Numbered from the stretch's first letter, positions 11,060-24,850 are shown. The stretch is DNA of 64,000 nt from Aphrophora alni (GCA_963513935.1 OY740774.1:29221949-29285948), one strand, 5' to 3'. The notes: generated by a model from the sequence alone, not told the origin. Numbers and translations are program-made.

Positions 11060-13050
11060 TAGAATGACGGCTTCCAAGATAGTGTGGTAGGCGGTCATAA
11101 CTCAGAGAGCTACGTTATTTTAACAGAAGATAGTAATCAATGCGTTTCAGTGTCGTCATTTTAGTAAAATTTGATCAAAAGCGGAAAAGTTATATTTTAA
11201 AAAATAATCTGATTTTAAAGTTTTTATTTAAGACAGATTTTGTGTAAATGTTTAGCTTGATATTTTGTTTGAAAGAAAGTTTTTCCACAGTTTATTTATT
11301 AAGAATTAAGTAAAATGTTTAACCGAATTATTACCTAAACATACGAGTACCTCACCTAAATTATATGCTACAACATAACCTAACATAACTATAAACTAAC
11401 CCAACCCTATTCTAATCGAAAACTAATATAATATCTAAACTTACCTGAGCCTTAAACGTACTATATGCTAGTATAACGTTATATATCTTTTACCTAATCC
11501 AACTCAACCCCAGTCTAATGCAAATCTAATCCTAACAGAACATAACTTAATCAAATTTTGAGGTAACCAAACCATTACACACAAAAAACTTTTGACCAGT
11601 ACCAAAATAAAATGTATGAAAAATATAAACAGACATAATTTTTAAATTATCAGCGTGATTTTTAAAGACTCAAATTATTTAGGTTTAGACGATTCGAAAA
11701 ACATAAAATACTTTCCATCCCGCAAAATTGTAAAATAATATTGAGAAACAATGAATTTAAAAAATGTAATTTTGTTAAATACGTGATAGGTTCGAACTAT
11801 ATTGATAATCGATCCAATTTCTTCCTAAATTAACAAATAAAGTTTTAATAATAATACTTTTTATTAGAAGAAAAATATATATGTACTATAGAACTATAAA
11901 AAAATAAAAAATTGTAGTATATTTGATATTCCAAACTTAAATCATTTTTGTTTTAGCTTAAGTTAAAGAATTTCTTTTTTGAGGTAGTGAGGGATGTTTT
12001 TGTACAGTTTGAAGTCCTTATGTGCATCCCCTCGTGTTCACCCTCTTTTGTTTTGAATAGGAAGCCTCTCTCATATTACGTTTCCACAATATTTTCGTAG
12101 CAATGTCGTCTTCTTAGCTTTTATCAATTTTGTTGATGTTTATTAGCTTATATGTTACTATATATCAACATTTTGACTTAAGATGTGGGCAATTTGTGTT
12201 TTATACTATTTTTTTTTTTCAGAACGGCTTTGGTATAATTAACAACATCATTTCAGTTTTAGACGCAGTGCAACATCTACCTAACAATCTTGTCTTGATC
12301 GATTGATTTCAAAGAAGAATAAAAAGGTAGCTTGTTTTATCTTAAAAATAAAGTTCCTACCTTCCTCCTTCTATATACAGAATGACAAAATACTGATATT
12401 TGAACTAATTCTATTCGGGTGCAATTTATAATTTTTTTATCTTTTATGCAAATACTCTATTAGCCTGTGGTGGGAGAGGCCCTCCTAAAATAATCGATGA
12501 TCACCTTGTTTGGGGTAATTGGTGGTATTTATTTAATCTAAAGAAAAGACCAATTTTACTATGTTGTTGGTTTAAAATTTTTATTTTATTAAAATTTCAG
12601 TTCCATCAGAATACACCTATGTCAGAAAAAATATATATAGAATGTCAATATAAATATAAACATACTTTATTTCTCAAAGATTTTTAATGAACTACAACAA
12701 AAAAGGATTTTTACCCCCACAGCGAAAGTTTAATGTTCAAAGAATGTATTAAAAATATTATCCTTTCATGCTTGCTATTTCATTTCCTAAATTTTATTGA
12801 CAGGTTTTAAATAAGACCCGTCTTACACTCTATCTTGTAATGGTGTCTTTGTTAATAGAATTTTCTCAAGTTACTTTGAAACTGCAGTGCTTAGACAATT
12901 GGAGCGGCAATACATAAAAGCTATTAGTTATGCCCTGTTGATTCACAAGGTATAATTTTTAATGTCAGACAAAATCTTAGAAATTGTGGCTTCGTTCTGT
13001 GCACTCATACAAAATATACAATTTAAATTTCTCTTCATCGAAAATACATT
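11060..13050. other. AT-rich non-coding stretch with degenerate CCTAA-type words
   Basis: From about 11330 to 11560 many words such as cctaac, acctaa and aaccta occur in irregular spacing. They recall decayed insect telomere-type (TTAGG/CCTAA) repeats but form no array. The remainder shows no gene, RNA or clear repeat. Confidence 0.45.
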
Positions 13051-13099
13051 AAATAAAACGTGATGAATTATATTGTAAAAAAACTGTTCGTGAGGTCAC

Positions 13100-13763
13100 C
13101 AATAGTACTGAGCTAGTTCTGCCATGCATATTAATCGAACAGTGGTTCAGTAATACTCCGCTATTCCGGTCCCTAGACCGGAGCCCATCTTTTATGGGAA
13201 GGAGAAGGGATACAGGAGTAACACCTTTTAAAAAAACCTTGGCCCATCTGGCTCCGGATGGAAGTTCCATGTAAGGGCCCCTTGCCAGGGTTACGTTGCA
13301 GTCTTCAACGGTGAATATCGGCGGAGAAGATGTGCTTCGGTAAGACGAATCAGCGGAGGAGGCAATCCAACCCTAAGGTGCGATGTCAGTTGTCGTTCCG
13401 TGCCTACAGGGTGAAAGGCACATGGGTGTGGCGTCCCAAACGGATATATTAATAAACAATAATGAGCACAGGAAAACAAGTAAACACTCCGGGGTTAGGA
13501 TCCCAGGTACCGGCATGGGAAGTGAGCAAGGGGGTTTTACCCGGGTCGTTAGCAAGCTACTGCAAGGACCAAACTGCAACAGACACGATGCAGGAAGTTG
13601 ATCCTTTTGAAAGAAAGTCAATATTAGTGAGATCGCCATTAGAGAACAAAAGTTTGAATTCGGGTGTCAAAACAACTCTCTAGGTACTACTTTTAATGAG
13701 TACTTCAGAGAGAATGAGAAACTTCAAAATAGACTTAAAGAAATCTCTGGAAAATAATTAACA
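13100..13763 (+). pseudogene. Probable non-LTR retrotransposon 5' region with ORF1-like start
   Basis: This island is clearly more GC-rich than its flanks. An open frame from 13462 (MSTGKQVNTPGLGSQVPAWE..., 73 codons) ends at a TAG at 13681. In another frame across the stop the sequence continues as TTFNEYFRENEKLQNRLKEI and ends at a stop near 13760; this part is charged and heptad-like, as in a coiled coil. A GC-rich leader with little coding potential lies upstream (13100-13460). The layout (structured leader, short ORF1 with coiled coil, frameshift) fits the 5' end of a dead LINE. I do not recognise the protein family with certainty; a fragment of another mobile element remains possible. 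Confidence 0.4.
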
Positions 13764-14123
13764 AATTAATAATTACAATAATTAATATTAACGAATAAAT
13801 CACCAAACAACCTCAAATTAACTTGAAAACAAATGCTAATATAAAGTCATTCTCCAGAAAGGAAAATTAACCGTAAATAAGCAGTGAAACGGATACACGA
13901 AAGATGCATTCAGCGAAATATGCGTACACCAGGAATCTAGCGATTGATACGTACAGGATCAAGTTTTGACAGATGATGAGAGTAAGCTATGACGTCAGAA
14001 CATTTTGACAGGCGAAAGTGCGTACAACCTTTAGGCGTTCACGGGTTACTTCCACATTATTTAAAGTGACCAAACCAAATCTAACCTAACCTAACCTTAT
14101 CCCGCCCGATAGTTAAAGGCAAA
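13764..14123. other. Non-coding stretch with a short CTAAC repeat
   Basis: AT-rich, ending in 'ctaacctaacctaacc' at about 14081-14096, a short CTAAC/TTAGG-like run. 'cagcgaaatatgcgtac' near 13912 recurs inverted near 14325-14345 and again around 14390-14430, so a larger repeat may span 13.9-14.45 kb. Confidence 0.5.
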
Positions 14124-14305
14124 GTGACAACTGGAGTGACCCAGTGACCCATCCAGAGGTGGCATTCTTAGCAATAATGTCTTCGGCCCGCTTGAAGGGG
14201 TGGATGACCTGGGGGTGACAACTGGAGTGACACAGTGACGCATCCGGAGTTGGCATTCTTGGGTATAATGCCTTCGGTCCGCGTGAAGGGATGGCTGACC
14301 TGGGG
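14124..14305. repeat. Two direct 91-bp GC-rich repeats
   Basis: Units 14124-14214 and 14215-14305 both start GTGACAACTGGAGTGAC and end near TGACCTGGGG, with about a dozen differences. Unlike their surroundings they are GC-rich. The open frame on the minus strand across them (14113-14568) exists because the repeat has no stop in that frame, not because of evident coding. Origin unknown. Confidence 0.8.
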
Positions 14306-17239
14306 TTCTTGGAAGCTCTCTGGTTTGTACGCATATTTCGCTTATAAAATTTACCACTTATCCTCGTCAATTGGAGTTGTTTCCTCCTGTAAGCATATTT
14401 CGCTGTACGCATTTTTCGTTGTACGCATTTTTCGTGCCACCAGCGAAACACCCTAAAACAAAAGGGAAATTTAGTACAGGGATTGGTACATGAAAAAGGT
14501 ACAAACTGTGTATAAAGAAGCTCAAAAAGCTCAGGGTGATTCAATATTCGAAATAAGTGATTGATCATTTTAATTTTTACGAGATGTAAAATGTGTATCG
14601 TTCAGTAATAATTTGGATTTTGACCTATTGTGGATATAAGTTGCAACTTGACATTAAAAGTGCAGAATTAAGAATATGTTTAAAGTGTAATAGTTAAGGT
14701 AGGTTGAATTAATACGGAAGTGAATATGTCTATGGATGTTTACTAAAATATAAATTTTAAAAAATTATATGAAATATCAAAGTGAGGTGATAAGTTCAGC
14801 AGATTGTTAATACCTGGGTAACATGCATTAAATGATAAACCACTGGAGCCGATACCGATGACAACCCAGCCACATAACAGGATAGGAGAATCAATCCACT
14901 TTGAAGGACAGCACAGCAAATACAGGCAGTCCAGGACTTTCCAGGATAGCCTGCACCAACTCCAGGCCAGGATCAACATCAACTCAGCGCACATTCATCA
15001 GAGGGAAGTTCTAACTATCAAACCAAGGTCTGACAGTCATACCATATTTATATTGCAAATTTATATTAAACAATTTATGCCCGAGTTCTTCATTTGCCAA
15101 AATATTACTTTTACTTAGAAAATATGGGTTGAGAGCATTAATGCATTTGCCTTTGTAATTAATTAAATAAAATTAAATATAAATTACAATAAATTAGTAT
15201 TAACTTGAGAATTAATAAATAAAACTAATAATTTACAAAATAATTGATTTAAATAAAGGTTCAAATCCGCATAGATTAAGTAAATTGTATAAGTAATGAT
15301 ATTTAGTTGTGAATAATACCAACAAAGATTGTCTATTAATTTATTTTTGAGTTTTGAATTTTGAAAGTATAAATATTTCTTTTACCTTCCCTTTTAAGAA
15401 GATTTTAATTTGTAAACAACCAAATTTTCTTGCGGAACCTTACAATAAGAAGTGTTATTTGTGAATGTATTATAGGTACATACAAGACCAAACGTTTTAA
15501 TCAGTCAATTCCTGTGTACTCACGGCTCAGAGAAATGTTTAAATTTAATTGTTATTAAGCTCAGTGGAAGATTTGTTATAACTTTAAATTCAACTGGAAA
15601 TTTTTTAAGTAAAGGGGAAACCCTAACTGATAAACGATAAACAAACGAACAGTGTTTTTAAAGACGCTATTTTCAACGCAGATCAACGTAAAATAGACTT
15701 ACAAATATTCATAATCGAACGTAACTTAACACTTTCTTGTTTTGTGTAGTGAAAACGTAAAATGTAACTTAATTCATGCAAAGAGTAAATTTAAATGTGA
15801 GAAGATATTCGCACATGTGCACATTAAGACGCGAACTAGAAAGATTTAAGTATCTTTGTTTTCCAAAATCCTGGACACCTGTGACAATCCTTTATTTCTC
15901 ACGCCCGGAGGGATTTAGTTCTCCAACTTTTAACTGTGTAATCCCCTTAAGAACTGTGTAAGATTACACTGGAATTCATTTAAATCTGAAAAACTTTTGT
16001 TTTAATTGCTGGATTATTAACTACCGTTTTAAACCGATTACATGTTTTAATTTACTAAATTTAATGATTGTAAAACATAATGCAAAAATTTTCAAAAGTT
16101 AAATTTTCTATTCAAACTTTAAACCTTTTATCATTTTTCTCCTTTTTATCGAAGAAACAACAAACATCAGTGTTCACTTTATTAAATTTATTTAACTTAA
16201 AATTATATATATTTACATTAAAAACTTTTTTATGCTTTTTTATTAAAGTGATGAAAAACATTTAAAATAATTTAAACTTCACGAAATCCATCCATAAAAT
16301 TCAATGCCTTCAATATTACGATTAAACCTAAAGTTCATACTAACTAGCTCATAGTTAAAAAACTAAGACATTGAAAACTTAAAATGTACTCAATATAGTC
16401 GTAATTTTGAAACAGCAAATTCTGTGTTTCAGTTCCTGTGCATATTTTTACGACTAAGCTTTGAATTATACAGGTCATATTCTTCCTAATAGCTATTCCC
16501 TTTATAAGAAATTAGCAAAATCATTAATATCACAACTTCATTATCTTTATTTTGTGTCAATTTACCAATCACATTTCGTGGATTTTAATTCCAACTCTTC
16601 ATTGGGCGCCATATTTATAGATCTGCTTCCTTCCATTCGGTACGGAATAATTTCCTTCAGCAGTCTTCCGTGTTCTTTGGGTCTTTTCCTCTCCTTTATC
16701 TTGATATTTGTGTATTGTATATGTATATGTCCTATTTCTTCTATCCCTTCCCTCCACATTTTGAGTACCTCGATGTGTAGCGCATAAACATACTATTTTG
16801 TAATTGATTTCCTGTGATGGAAAGCCCTTTAGAGACCACAACGACAACACTGACGGACGGATGGCATAACAAGATTCACTTTCCTGTTGCCTGAGGTCAT
16901 AAAACTGAGATTGGTAACTTTTATGATTACTAAACTCACCCTATATGCTACTTCGTATGGTGAGTAAAGTAATTATAAAGACTAAATTTGCTTCTTTTCA
17001 CGCCAATTAATTAGTTGGGGTTCGAGTATTTTAATAAATTATTCAAAAAGTTTTTTCGTGTTAAACATATTTATCAAAATAAAGTTATAAAACTCGTCTC
17101 TAAAACGTAGTAGTGTATTTTCTAAAAGTTGAAACAATTGTTTCATCAAATTATTTTGCTGGTTGTTTTAATGAAGCACTTGAACACTTCGTTAGCAACA
17201 CTGGATCCTTACACTATGTAGAGGCGTGATGGTGACGTC
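14306..17239. other. Single-copy stretch, no recognised gene
   Basis: Two places stand out from the AT-rich background. At 14858-15055 a plus-strand frame begins MTTQPHNRIGESIHFEGQ and is richer in GC and polar residues; it could be an exon or repeat fragment. At 16562-16759 a minus-strand frame reads like charged, soluble protein (KIKERKRPKEHGRLLKEI). Neither has a motif I can assign. The rest shows nothing. Confidence 0.4.
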
Positions 17240-17539
17240 AGTAGGGCCTATTGTTCTTACTTTTTCTACTGCAAAACTGCAACTATACATTGTTTAAATA
17301 AAACAAAAGAAATAACGATCATTTGTTTGAATTATTTTACATAAAATACGAATGAATTGTAGTGAAATGAAATGTAAAGGTGAGCTTACATTTCCCCTTA
17401 TTTTTATTATCGTAAGTTTACTGTTCCACTTACTTATGTTTATTAATTCATACAACAGTCACAGTTGACACAAGGTCTGTACTAATCCTACATCATTATA
17501 TTTATAAAACATCGTTTCTGTTACATGTACATAATTTTT

Positions 17540-18115
17540 AACTTTTAAAAATTTAACTTCGTTTACAGAACTTTATTATTATAATTTTGCTTACATTACT
17601 TCATACACATAACTTTGTTTGCAGTAATTTTTTATGTAACTTTCATTATATGACTATGTTTACAGAACTTTATTTACATAAATTTGTTTCTATAAATTTG
17701 TTTACTTAAACTTGTTTTGAAAGTTTGTTTCCAGAACTTTATTTATGTAACTTTGTTTAAAGAAAACTTTGTTACATCACTTTGTGTATATAACATTGTT
17801 TACAGGATTTTATTTATATAAATTTATTTTGTCTATTTATAGAACATTATGTAACTTCCCTTAGAGATTTTTTTTAAAGAATTTTGCTAATACAGTATAT
17901 CTTTATTTATAAGACTATGTTGATGTAATTTAATTACAGTACTTTGTGTAATTACTATTATTTTTCATATTAATTTGTTTTCTAACTATGCTTTCAGTAC
18001 TTACATTTGTAGCGTAGTTTTCAGGACTTTGTTATTTAACTCTGCTTACAGGGCTTTATTCACAGAACTTAATTTGTATAAATTTTATTACAGGACTTGT
18101 TGACAGAACTTATGC
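17540..18115. repeat. Degenerate AT-rich tandem repeat
   Basis: Loose repetition of words of the type 'aactttgtttacagaactttatttatataa' with a period near 30 bp and many substitutions. The equivalent in unit 2 is about 37040-37640, which has an extra segment of about 25 bp near 37185. No coding capacity. Confidence 0.65.
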
Positions 18116-18689
18116 TTAGTTGTAAAACATGGGAGCAAAGTATGCATGTAAAAAAAAACAAACAAACTATATTTGCAAGAGGACTGGTTATCTCAATTTT
18201 CGAATGCAACTTCCTAGGAACTTCCTGTATACCGCCTTCTCTAGTATGGATAACTGATTAGTAATGATGTCGAAACCTCGCTTTATCTCTCAGAAGACCT
18301 ATAAAATTAATGGATATTAAAATAAATAAATACTTTATTATGCCGACTATAAAAATAGATATTTAAAAAAAAATCAAAATATATTCTCCTTTTGGAATGG
18401 TCACAAAGACTAGGTGGAGTTAAACTTATAACTTTGTCAAAATAAAATTACAATTACAAATTTGTCCAAAATTTTCGTCTGTAAAACTCAAATAATAATA
18501 GGATTATTACATAGTTTCTGTAATTTTAATTATTATGTATGTTCATCTTTGGTGAAATCATAATTATAGAGTGACTCTGTTTGAACTACAGAACGTTAAC
18601 ATTAACTGATGAGTTCGATCCAATTACGTGTCCACTCTTACACATCCAAAAATTAAATCTTCACTGAGCTACAAGATCAAACTTAAAAC

Positions 18690-19105
18690 ACATCTTCATA
18701 TATACCGTAAACCAACCCCACACTGACCCCAGTAGACTCTGCCTGATTTCTTAACTATACGAACATCTCATTTTCTTGGGAGGAAATGGTTAGAAATTAC
18801 ATGTATGACTATAACTTCAATATTTGTTATTTTAGAGACGTTGGATTGATCCCATTACATTCATTTTGCAAATTTTTATTTAACTTAGTCTGTTATAACA
18901 ACGAGAGATATGAACAAAATAAATGTTTAAAATAGACGTCATATTTACATTTTAAATTCAATGTTTTCAATATGATTCTACGTAGGCACACTATAGTCTC
19001 TTACATCATATTTCATATTCCTATCTTAATGTTTGTACTCGCTACCGTGATTTCGTGCAGTCGATAATGATAACGATGTCGCCAACAACAACGACAACGG
19101 CTGAG
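18690..19105 (-). repeat. Dispersed repeat family R (partial)
   Basis: Reverse-oriented partial copy with 'ctgatttcttaactatacgaacatctcattttcttggga', 'gagatatgaacaaaataa', 'cactatagtc' and 'catattcctatcttaat'. It stops exactly where unit 1 and unit 2 diverge (about 19104). Confidence 0.55.
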
Positions 19106-21400
19106 GTCATATTTTTAAATATAATTGTCCCCAAAACTGAGTAGACGGACACCTAACGTGTGTTTTGGATAGAAATGAATTTTTAAGAAATCAAAAATCT
19201 GTGGTTGAAGCACATTAAAAAAACTTAGTTATACTGATCTAATTTATATTAGTGGTATTACTGGATATAGAATTACAATGTGTCATTTGATAAGTTACGT
19301 CAATTTAAAAAAAAAAATATAATAATAAAGAAAGAAAGAAATGACCTGTAATCACAGTATTTGAGGTTTCTGCTTTAATTTTTCGAACTAAATTGTGTCA
19401 TTAATCATAATTATTTGTTTGCCCCCTACCCCTGTGCTTCACTTAGAGTGAATGCACAGTGTGGCAATTTCAAGGTACCATAGTTTGATCTACGCCTTTC
19501 CTCATCTCGTTTTAAGTTGGATACCTTTCATTCATAACAGGTCTCTTTTGAGCAACTCTTCCGACCATACACAGTATTATATTTTTTGAGGGTCAGGAGT
19601 ATGTGTTCTAAGCTTTTCTTCTTCTTTTTTAAAGGCGATGATGGAAGGAATGTTTTTCTTAAAAATAGACAAATTTAATTGAAATTTGTTTCTGAAAAAT
19701 GAAACACAGATATACAAAGAGAAACCTAGTGTTTTCAATGTTTAGATACCGGGATTTCCACAGATACAAATTTTGTTTTCAAAATCAGTCCAAGTGTTTT
19801 TTATGTTACAAATAAATGAGGAAACAATACTTCCTCGTTAATATTGTGAAACTTTAGTCTTAATACATTAGAAACTTTCTAAACAGAAAATAATAATTAC
19901 TTAGCAAAATTATTCAAATAAATTTAAATGGAGTTTCTGTTCATCATTACAAATTCCCTTGCTGTGTAAAGTCGAAAAATCTCAAGATCATCATCGACTT
20001 AATCTTAGGCGAAATGAGGATCGTGACATGCGTGCGTGAAGTTATAAACATAACCAACATAAGGTGAATACATGTGTTCTGTTTAAAGAAGATATTTTCA
20101 ATTCATATCGCGTCAACACGATGAAAATTGTAGTTAAGCAATTTGTAATTTTATTTCAAATATTGAACTTCTTTTAAAGAATTTACAAGGAAAACAGCAC
20201 TGACAGCATTAAACAATCAAATAGACAACAGGTTTTAATTCGCAATCAGTTATTTAGTATCAACTAATGTATTGAGTAGTCAGTTTAAGTAAGATAATCT
20301 TAACCCTAAGAAAAAAAGGTTTTCCTTACCCATTGATGTCATAAATCACTTATACCCGTCAGACCAAGCACCGCTCTAGGTAACAAGTTCTTAATTAGTT
20401 AATTATAATAAACAAATTTGGAAGGACATACATTTATATATAAATGTAACTAATACCTTAAACGGTTAAACGTAAGGTTTAGGCATATTTATAACTCACA
20501 CAATCATATAACTGTACAGAATAACCGCGATGGGACATATTCAATAGGCCTTCCCGAGAAACCCTAGAATGTCGTTGCCTGAAACTTACCGCGACATAAT
20601 AATTTAGATAACTGCACTAAATAAATAAACTAAAACTTTTAGTGGACTTGACACGAGTGGTGTTGAGCTGTTTAGGGACACTTGAATTTTATTATTACCC
20701 ATCAATCCCAAGCAGATTGCTAGTAAGATTCCAGTTCCTAACCAGTGACACAGCGTTACTTTTCTAAATTGAATGTTTAGACATTTTAAGTACATTTCTA
20801 GCCTTTCCTTCTTCAGTCAATAGCAAATATGCGATATAAAATTTGTATCCGATATACTTTACACAGTATACATTTATTATTTTCCAAAGTGGAAAATCCA
20901 AGAGGACATCCATAATTTTTGAAAAGCAGGGATCAGAGATATACACTTTATTTATTCTCAAATAGAGTCTTATTATCGGAGAAAAAGTAGGAGAGCATTA
21001 ATTGCGTCGAGAAGGTACTATAATTACTCTTGCAGTTAAAATCTGTGAAAGTTTCATTGTCTCAAGTGTCGGCGTTTCCACAAGTGTAATCGGATTAAGT
21101 GTAATTCCTACAATGAAAAGTAATGTGACACAACATAAGTAACGTAAAAATACACATTAAAAAACAGATGCTATAACCGATGTTACAGGTGACTTGTCCA
21201 GGCGGTAAAAACGTACCTCTGCGAATCTCATAAATTTAACGACAAAATAATTTCACGGATGATCGCCTCTTCCTGTAAGCTGCGGCGGTGCGTGTAGTTC
21301 ATTATTTCAGTACTTTAAATAAATTGCCAATTATATAGTGCAATAAGATAGTTTTTTAGCGTTTATTTAAACCCTTTACTTACTCACGTATACTTTGTAG
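19106..21400. other. Duplicated AT-rich DNA, no gene seen
   Basis: Colinear with about 41836-44115 in unit 2. The distal part, from 20764, is also colinear inverted with 7125-6560. It holds a short 'aagaaagaaagaaa' run near 19328 and no convincing open frame. Confidence 0.5.
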
Positions 21401-21409
21401 GAGATAAAG

Positions 21410-22130
21410 TATTGATACAGTACAATGGATGGACGCCAAACTTATACAATATAATCCCAGCCCCATCATACAATATCTAACTATATTTATAATGTTCAAA
21501 ACTTGGTTTCTATGACCATGTAGGAAATGTTAAATTGTTTTGGTAGATTAAACAGTTGTTACACAGGTTTTATTAACCTCGTAATTCTGTAAATCGATAC
21601 GTTCTTAACGTCATGTCGGAACAGGCCTCGTAGAAGTGTATATTTATTGAATTCAAGTCGCTAGGGTCTGTGTCTTGGTTCTTGCGAGCCCCGAATTTGT
21701 ATTTGAGAAATCCTCCACTGAATCTCGTGACTATACGAGTAAGGTGTTATTTAGTGGGACAATGTTCAAAATTACATTCTTTACAACTTCACTATTTGTC
21801 GTTGTAAAGAGGTGGAGTAGATATCATTACATTCAGAATAAAAATAGGCAAATTTGTATCTAGTTTAGTGTTCTATAAGTTAAATAATATGAACAAATAA
21901 CTATTTTAAATGGCAGCTATTTAGTGTTTTTTCCGGTTTTTCTTAATTTCAATAGGATTCTATATGAGTGCAGTATAATATTAAGTTTCATATTCCTATC
22001 TTAATGTTTGTGGCCGCTTAAGCTCAGATATAATAATGACGACGTCAACAAATGAACGAATGCCGAAGTCACTTTTTGGTTTTCTGAAACGATGAAATTT
22101 AGAGATCATTCATAAAACGAGGTCGATTTT
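21410..22130 (-). repeat. Dispersed repeat family R
   Basis: Reverse-oriented copy. In unit 2 the corresponding position holds two tandem copies; this one is closer to the second (45066-46020). Relative to that copy it has lost about 43 bp at 'cgaggtcgatttt/aagtaaaaatg' (about 22134). Confidence 0.6.
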
Positions 22131-22337
22131 AAGTAAAAATGATTTTTATTATGATTTCCGTTGTTTAACGATGCATTGACATTTACCTAAATATTTATTG
22201 ATTTTTCTTCTTATTTAAATACCGACATTTTTCATTTTGTTTGTAGCATTTTAATTATTCATTATTGCGGTTGATATAAAATTTATATCCACTTACCGCT
22301 AGAAATCCTGTTACAGTCTATTTATTATTTAGGACTC

Positions 22338-22369
22338 TTGTTTTGGACTTAATAGTCGTCCATCGTCAG
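22338..22369 (-). ncRNA. Hammerhead-like motif with damaged core
   Basis: Minus strand: CTGACGA (22369-22363), one extra T, GGAC, loop, GTCC, then AAAAC instead of GAAAC. The conserved G of the GAAA core segment is replaced, whereas the unit 2 copy keeps GAAAC. An active ribozyme is not expected here. Confidence 0.4.
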
Positions 22370-23046
22370 GTCTTCAATATGGTATACAAAATCGGCACTA
22401 CAGATGTTGAATAGATTGTACTATAATGCAAATAGTAAGGATCTTAATAACTGGTAATGGTCGTGAACTCCCTAAATATGTCAGGAAATATCCTTTAAAA
22501 TAATCTAGAAGACTTAATTAATAATTAATTATTAATTTGATAAAAACTAAGACTGTTTAATATATACACATCTACGAGGACCATATCCAACTCGAAGTCA
22601 AGTATTGGTATACACATTTACGAGGAAACCGTAATTAACAGGTTAACCTTTAACGGTCGACGTGCCAGAGACTCCTACTCAAGGAGACTCACACCAAATA
22701 CATTATGATCAGTACAATTATTCAAAAGGTGACAAACTAAATTCGAAACTGTAGAACATCGAGAGTGGAAAGAAACATATTTTATGGTAATAACTTCAAA
22801 CATGTATCATATTGTATAATATTAAATGTATACTTTTGCTATCAAGACCCGAAACAACTGTCATTGGTTGCCATATTCCATAAATGCCAGTTAGATAATA
22901 GCAACGAAAAGTATAAATTAATTTCTGGACGAAAAGGCGCGCCATCTTAAAGGTATTATAAATATGACAGTACGATAGTTTAAATTTGTAAATTGTTATA
23001 TATTTTGTTGCTTCTGTCCTATAGAGAGAGTAATGAACTTAGCCTA

Positions 23047-23245
23047 CTGGTTTGTCTAATTTCATTTTATAAACGAGATGTTCTAGGCTCGATCCCAGTG
23101 AGACCTCAAAAAGTTAGGGTCGAACCCAAAATCATGAGAAACAATTGGATAGCAACTATTGGTAAATAATCTGGAGACGAAAGCTGTATTTGCATTTACG
23201 GGAACTTGATGTGATTACATATGACCCGATGAATAGCAGTCTAGA
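23047..23245 (+). mobile_element. tRNA-derived SINE relic
   Basis: Copy of the SINE seen inverted at 4604-4820. The B-box-like GGCTCGATCC is at 23086-23095. The A-box half is largely deleted (TTTGTCTAATTTC...). The body continues to about 23245. It is the empty-site counterpart of the hairpin insertion at 46768-46991, which landed just before the same SINE in unit 2. Confidence 0.45.
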
Positions 23246-23689
23246 GAGCCTTTATTTATATAATTAAATTGTATATACATCTTTTGATTTGGTCTACATA
23301 TCAGCAAATATATAAAATAATATGTGAAAAACATCAATAATAATTCAACATAAAAATGAACATCAAGCATAGGCACTTTTAACTTTAGGCCTAGAACCAT
23401 TTATAAACAGAAGCTTTTATGAAATTTTAAGTTGTCAAATAAAAAGTTTTGAATAGAAAAGTGTAAATGTAACTCACTCTGCCCCTTACATACAAATCGA
23501 GTGAGTCAGAAGTCTAAGGTATTTATTATAGATTCTAATAAAAATAACATTTGCTGCTAAATATTTTACTACAGTACAACCTAAAGGGTCGCGTCACCAA
23601 ATTTATAAGGGTAATAAAGAGAGTCGTTATCTTATAAAAGTTAGAAATTATCAACTATAAATAATATAGTTAAAATTTGAGCCTTGCAG

Positions 23690-24390
23690 GAAATGTTAAA
23701 TTGTATGACGAATATATAATGGGGTCTTACCCATTATATATTGAACGGTTTAAGTTATTGCACAGGTTTTCTGAACTTCGTAAATATGTATATATATTTG
23801 TGTGTATAAATGTGTATATGTTGGAAAATATGTGGAAAAAATCACTTCGGTCGTGTCAATGTCTCTATTCGTGGGGGAGGGGGCCTTCGAAAATGTACAT
23901 ATGTGAAGGAACTTCCACTCTCTACGTTTTGTCTGTGGTCCGGCCATTCCGGAACTATACGATTATCACATTTTCTTAGGATGTTAGTGTTCGAAATTAC
24001 ATTTTTATCAATAACTTCGATATTTTCATCTTTAGAGGTACCATTAAAAGCAGAAGCGAAATTTATCTAAATAGTACGTTAGGCAGTCGAATAACATAAG
24101 AGATGTGACCAAAGAAACAATTTAAAATGACGCTACTTTGACATTTTCAATTCGATCTTACTAGATTACAATAGGATTCTATAATGAGCACAATATAGTC
24201 CACCAAATTTTATGTTCCTTTCTTTATTCTGTAGACCCCATATCGTGCTTACGAACAGACAACAACAATAACGATGGCAGATGGACAACATGTAGGAAAT
24301 TGCATTTTCGGTTTGCTTAGACCATGAAACATGATAATCAGTAAAAAAAAGAAGGTCGCATTTTTTTTCGATTACCAAACTTACCCTATA
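23690..24390 (-). repeat. Dispersed repeat family R
   Basis: Reverse-oriented copy with 'cttccactctctacgttttgtctgtggtc', 'atttttatcaataacttcgatattttca' and 'gaccatgaaacatgataatcag'. Inverted counterpart of 3330-4120. The small open frames across it are not supported as genes. Confidence 0.6.
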
Positions 24391-24850
24391 CTTCGTATAT
24401 TGTGTAGGTAATGATAAAAAGCTGAAGTTTATCAGGATGGCATTACTACACAATTCAATTTGCTTTATATATCTCAGATTCCTTTTATCATTCCAGACCA
24501 ACAAAGTAAAAGAAACTTATCATTGCCTCTCTACTAAGACATCCTTTATGTAAAGCCTCTCATCCTTTATCTGACAAACCACCCTTATTTCATAGGGATG
24601 TAGACCTGAATGTAGGAATCTTATTTGACTATGGATAATCCTCTTTCCGCCCTAATCTCTTCTTCGTTTCTCATTTAGAATTAGTAATAGCGTTTTCTCG
24701 TAAACTAAAACCGTATTTGCTCTGGAAGTTTAGTAAGTTATTTTTAAGCTAGTTTTATACACTTAATAAATTAATATAATGTTTACAACCTGAAAACAAA
24801 ACTGACTATATATCGGTTCGTATAAAACGGTTAAAAATGATTGAAACACT

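Noticed and set aside
11330..11560. Interstitial telomeric array
   Set aside because: CCTAA-like words are frequent but irregular and never form consecutive perfect repeats.
14081..14096. Telomere addition or healing site
   Set aside because: Only about three CTAAC units; too short and flanked by ordinary DNA on both sides.
14113..14568. 151-codon minus-strand frame
   Set aside because: It runs over the 91-bp direct repeats and shows no recognisable domain; openness follows from the GC-rich repeat.
16461..16787. 108-codon plus-strand hydrophobic frame
   Set aside because: It overlaps a more protein-like but unassignable minus-strand frame; neither has motifs, so neither is called.
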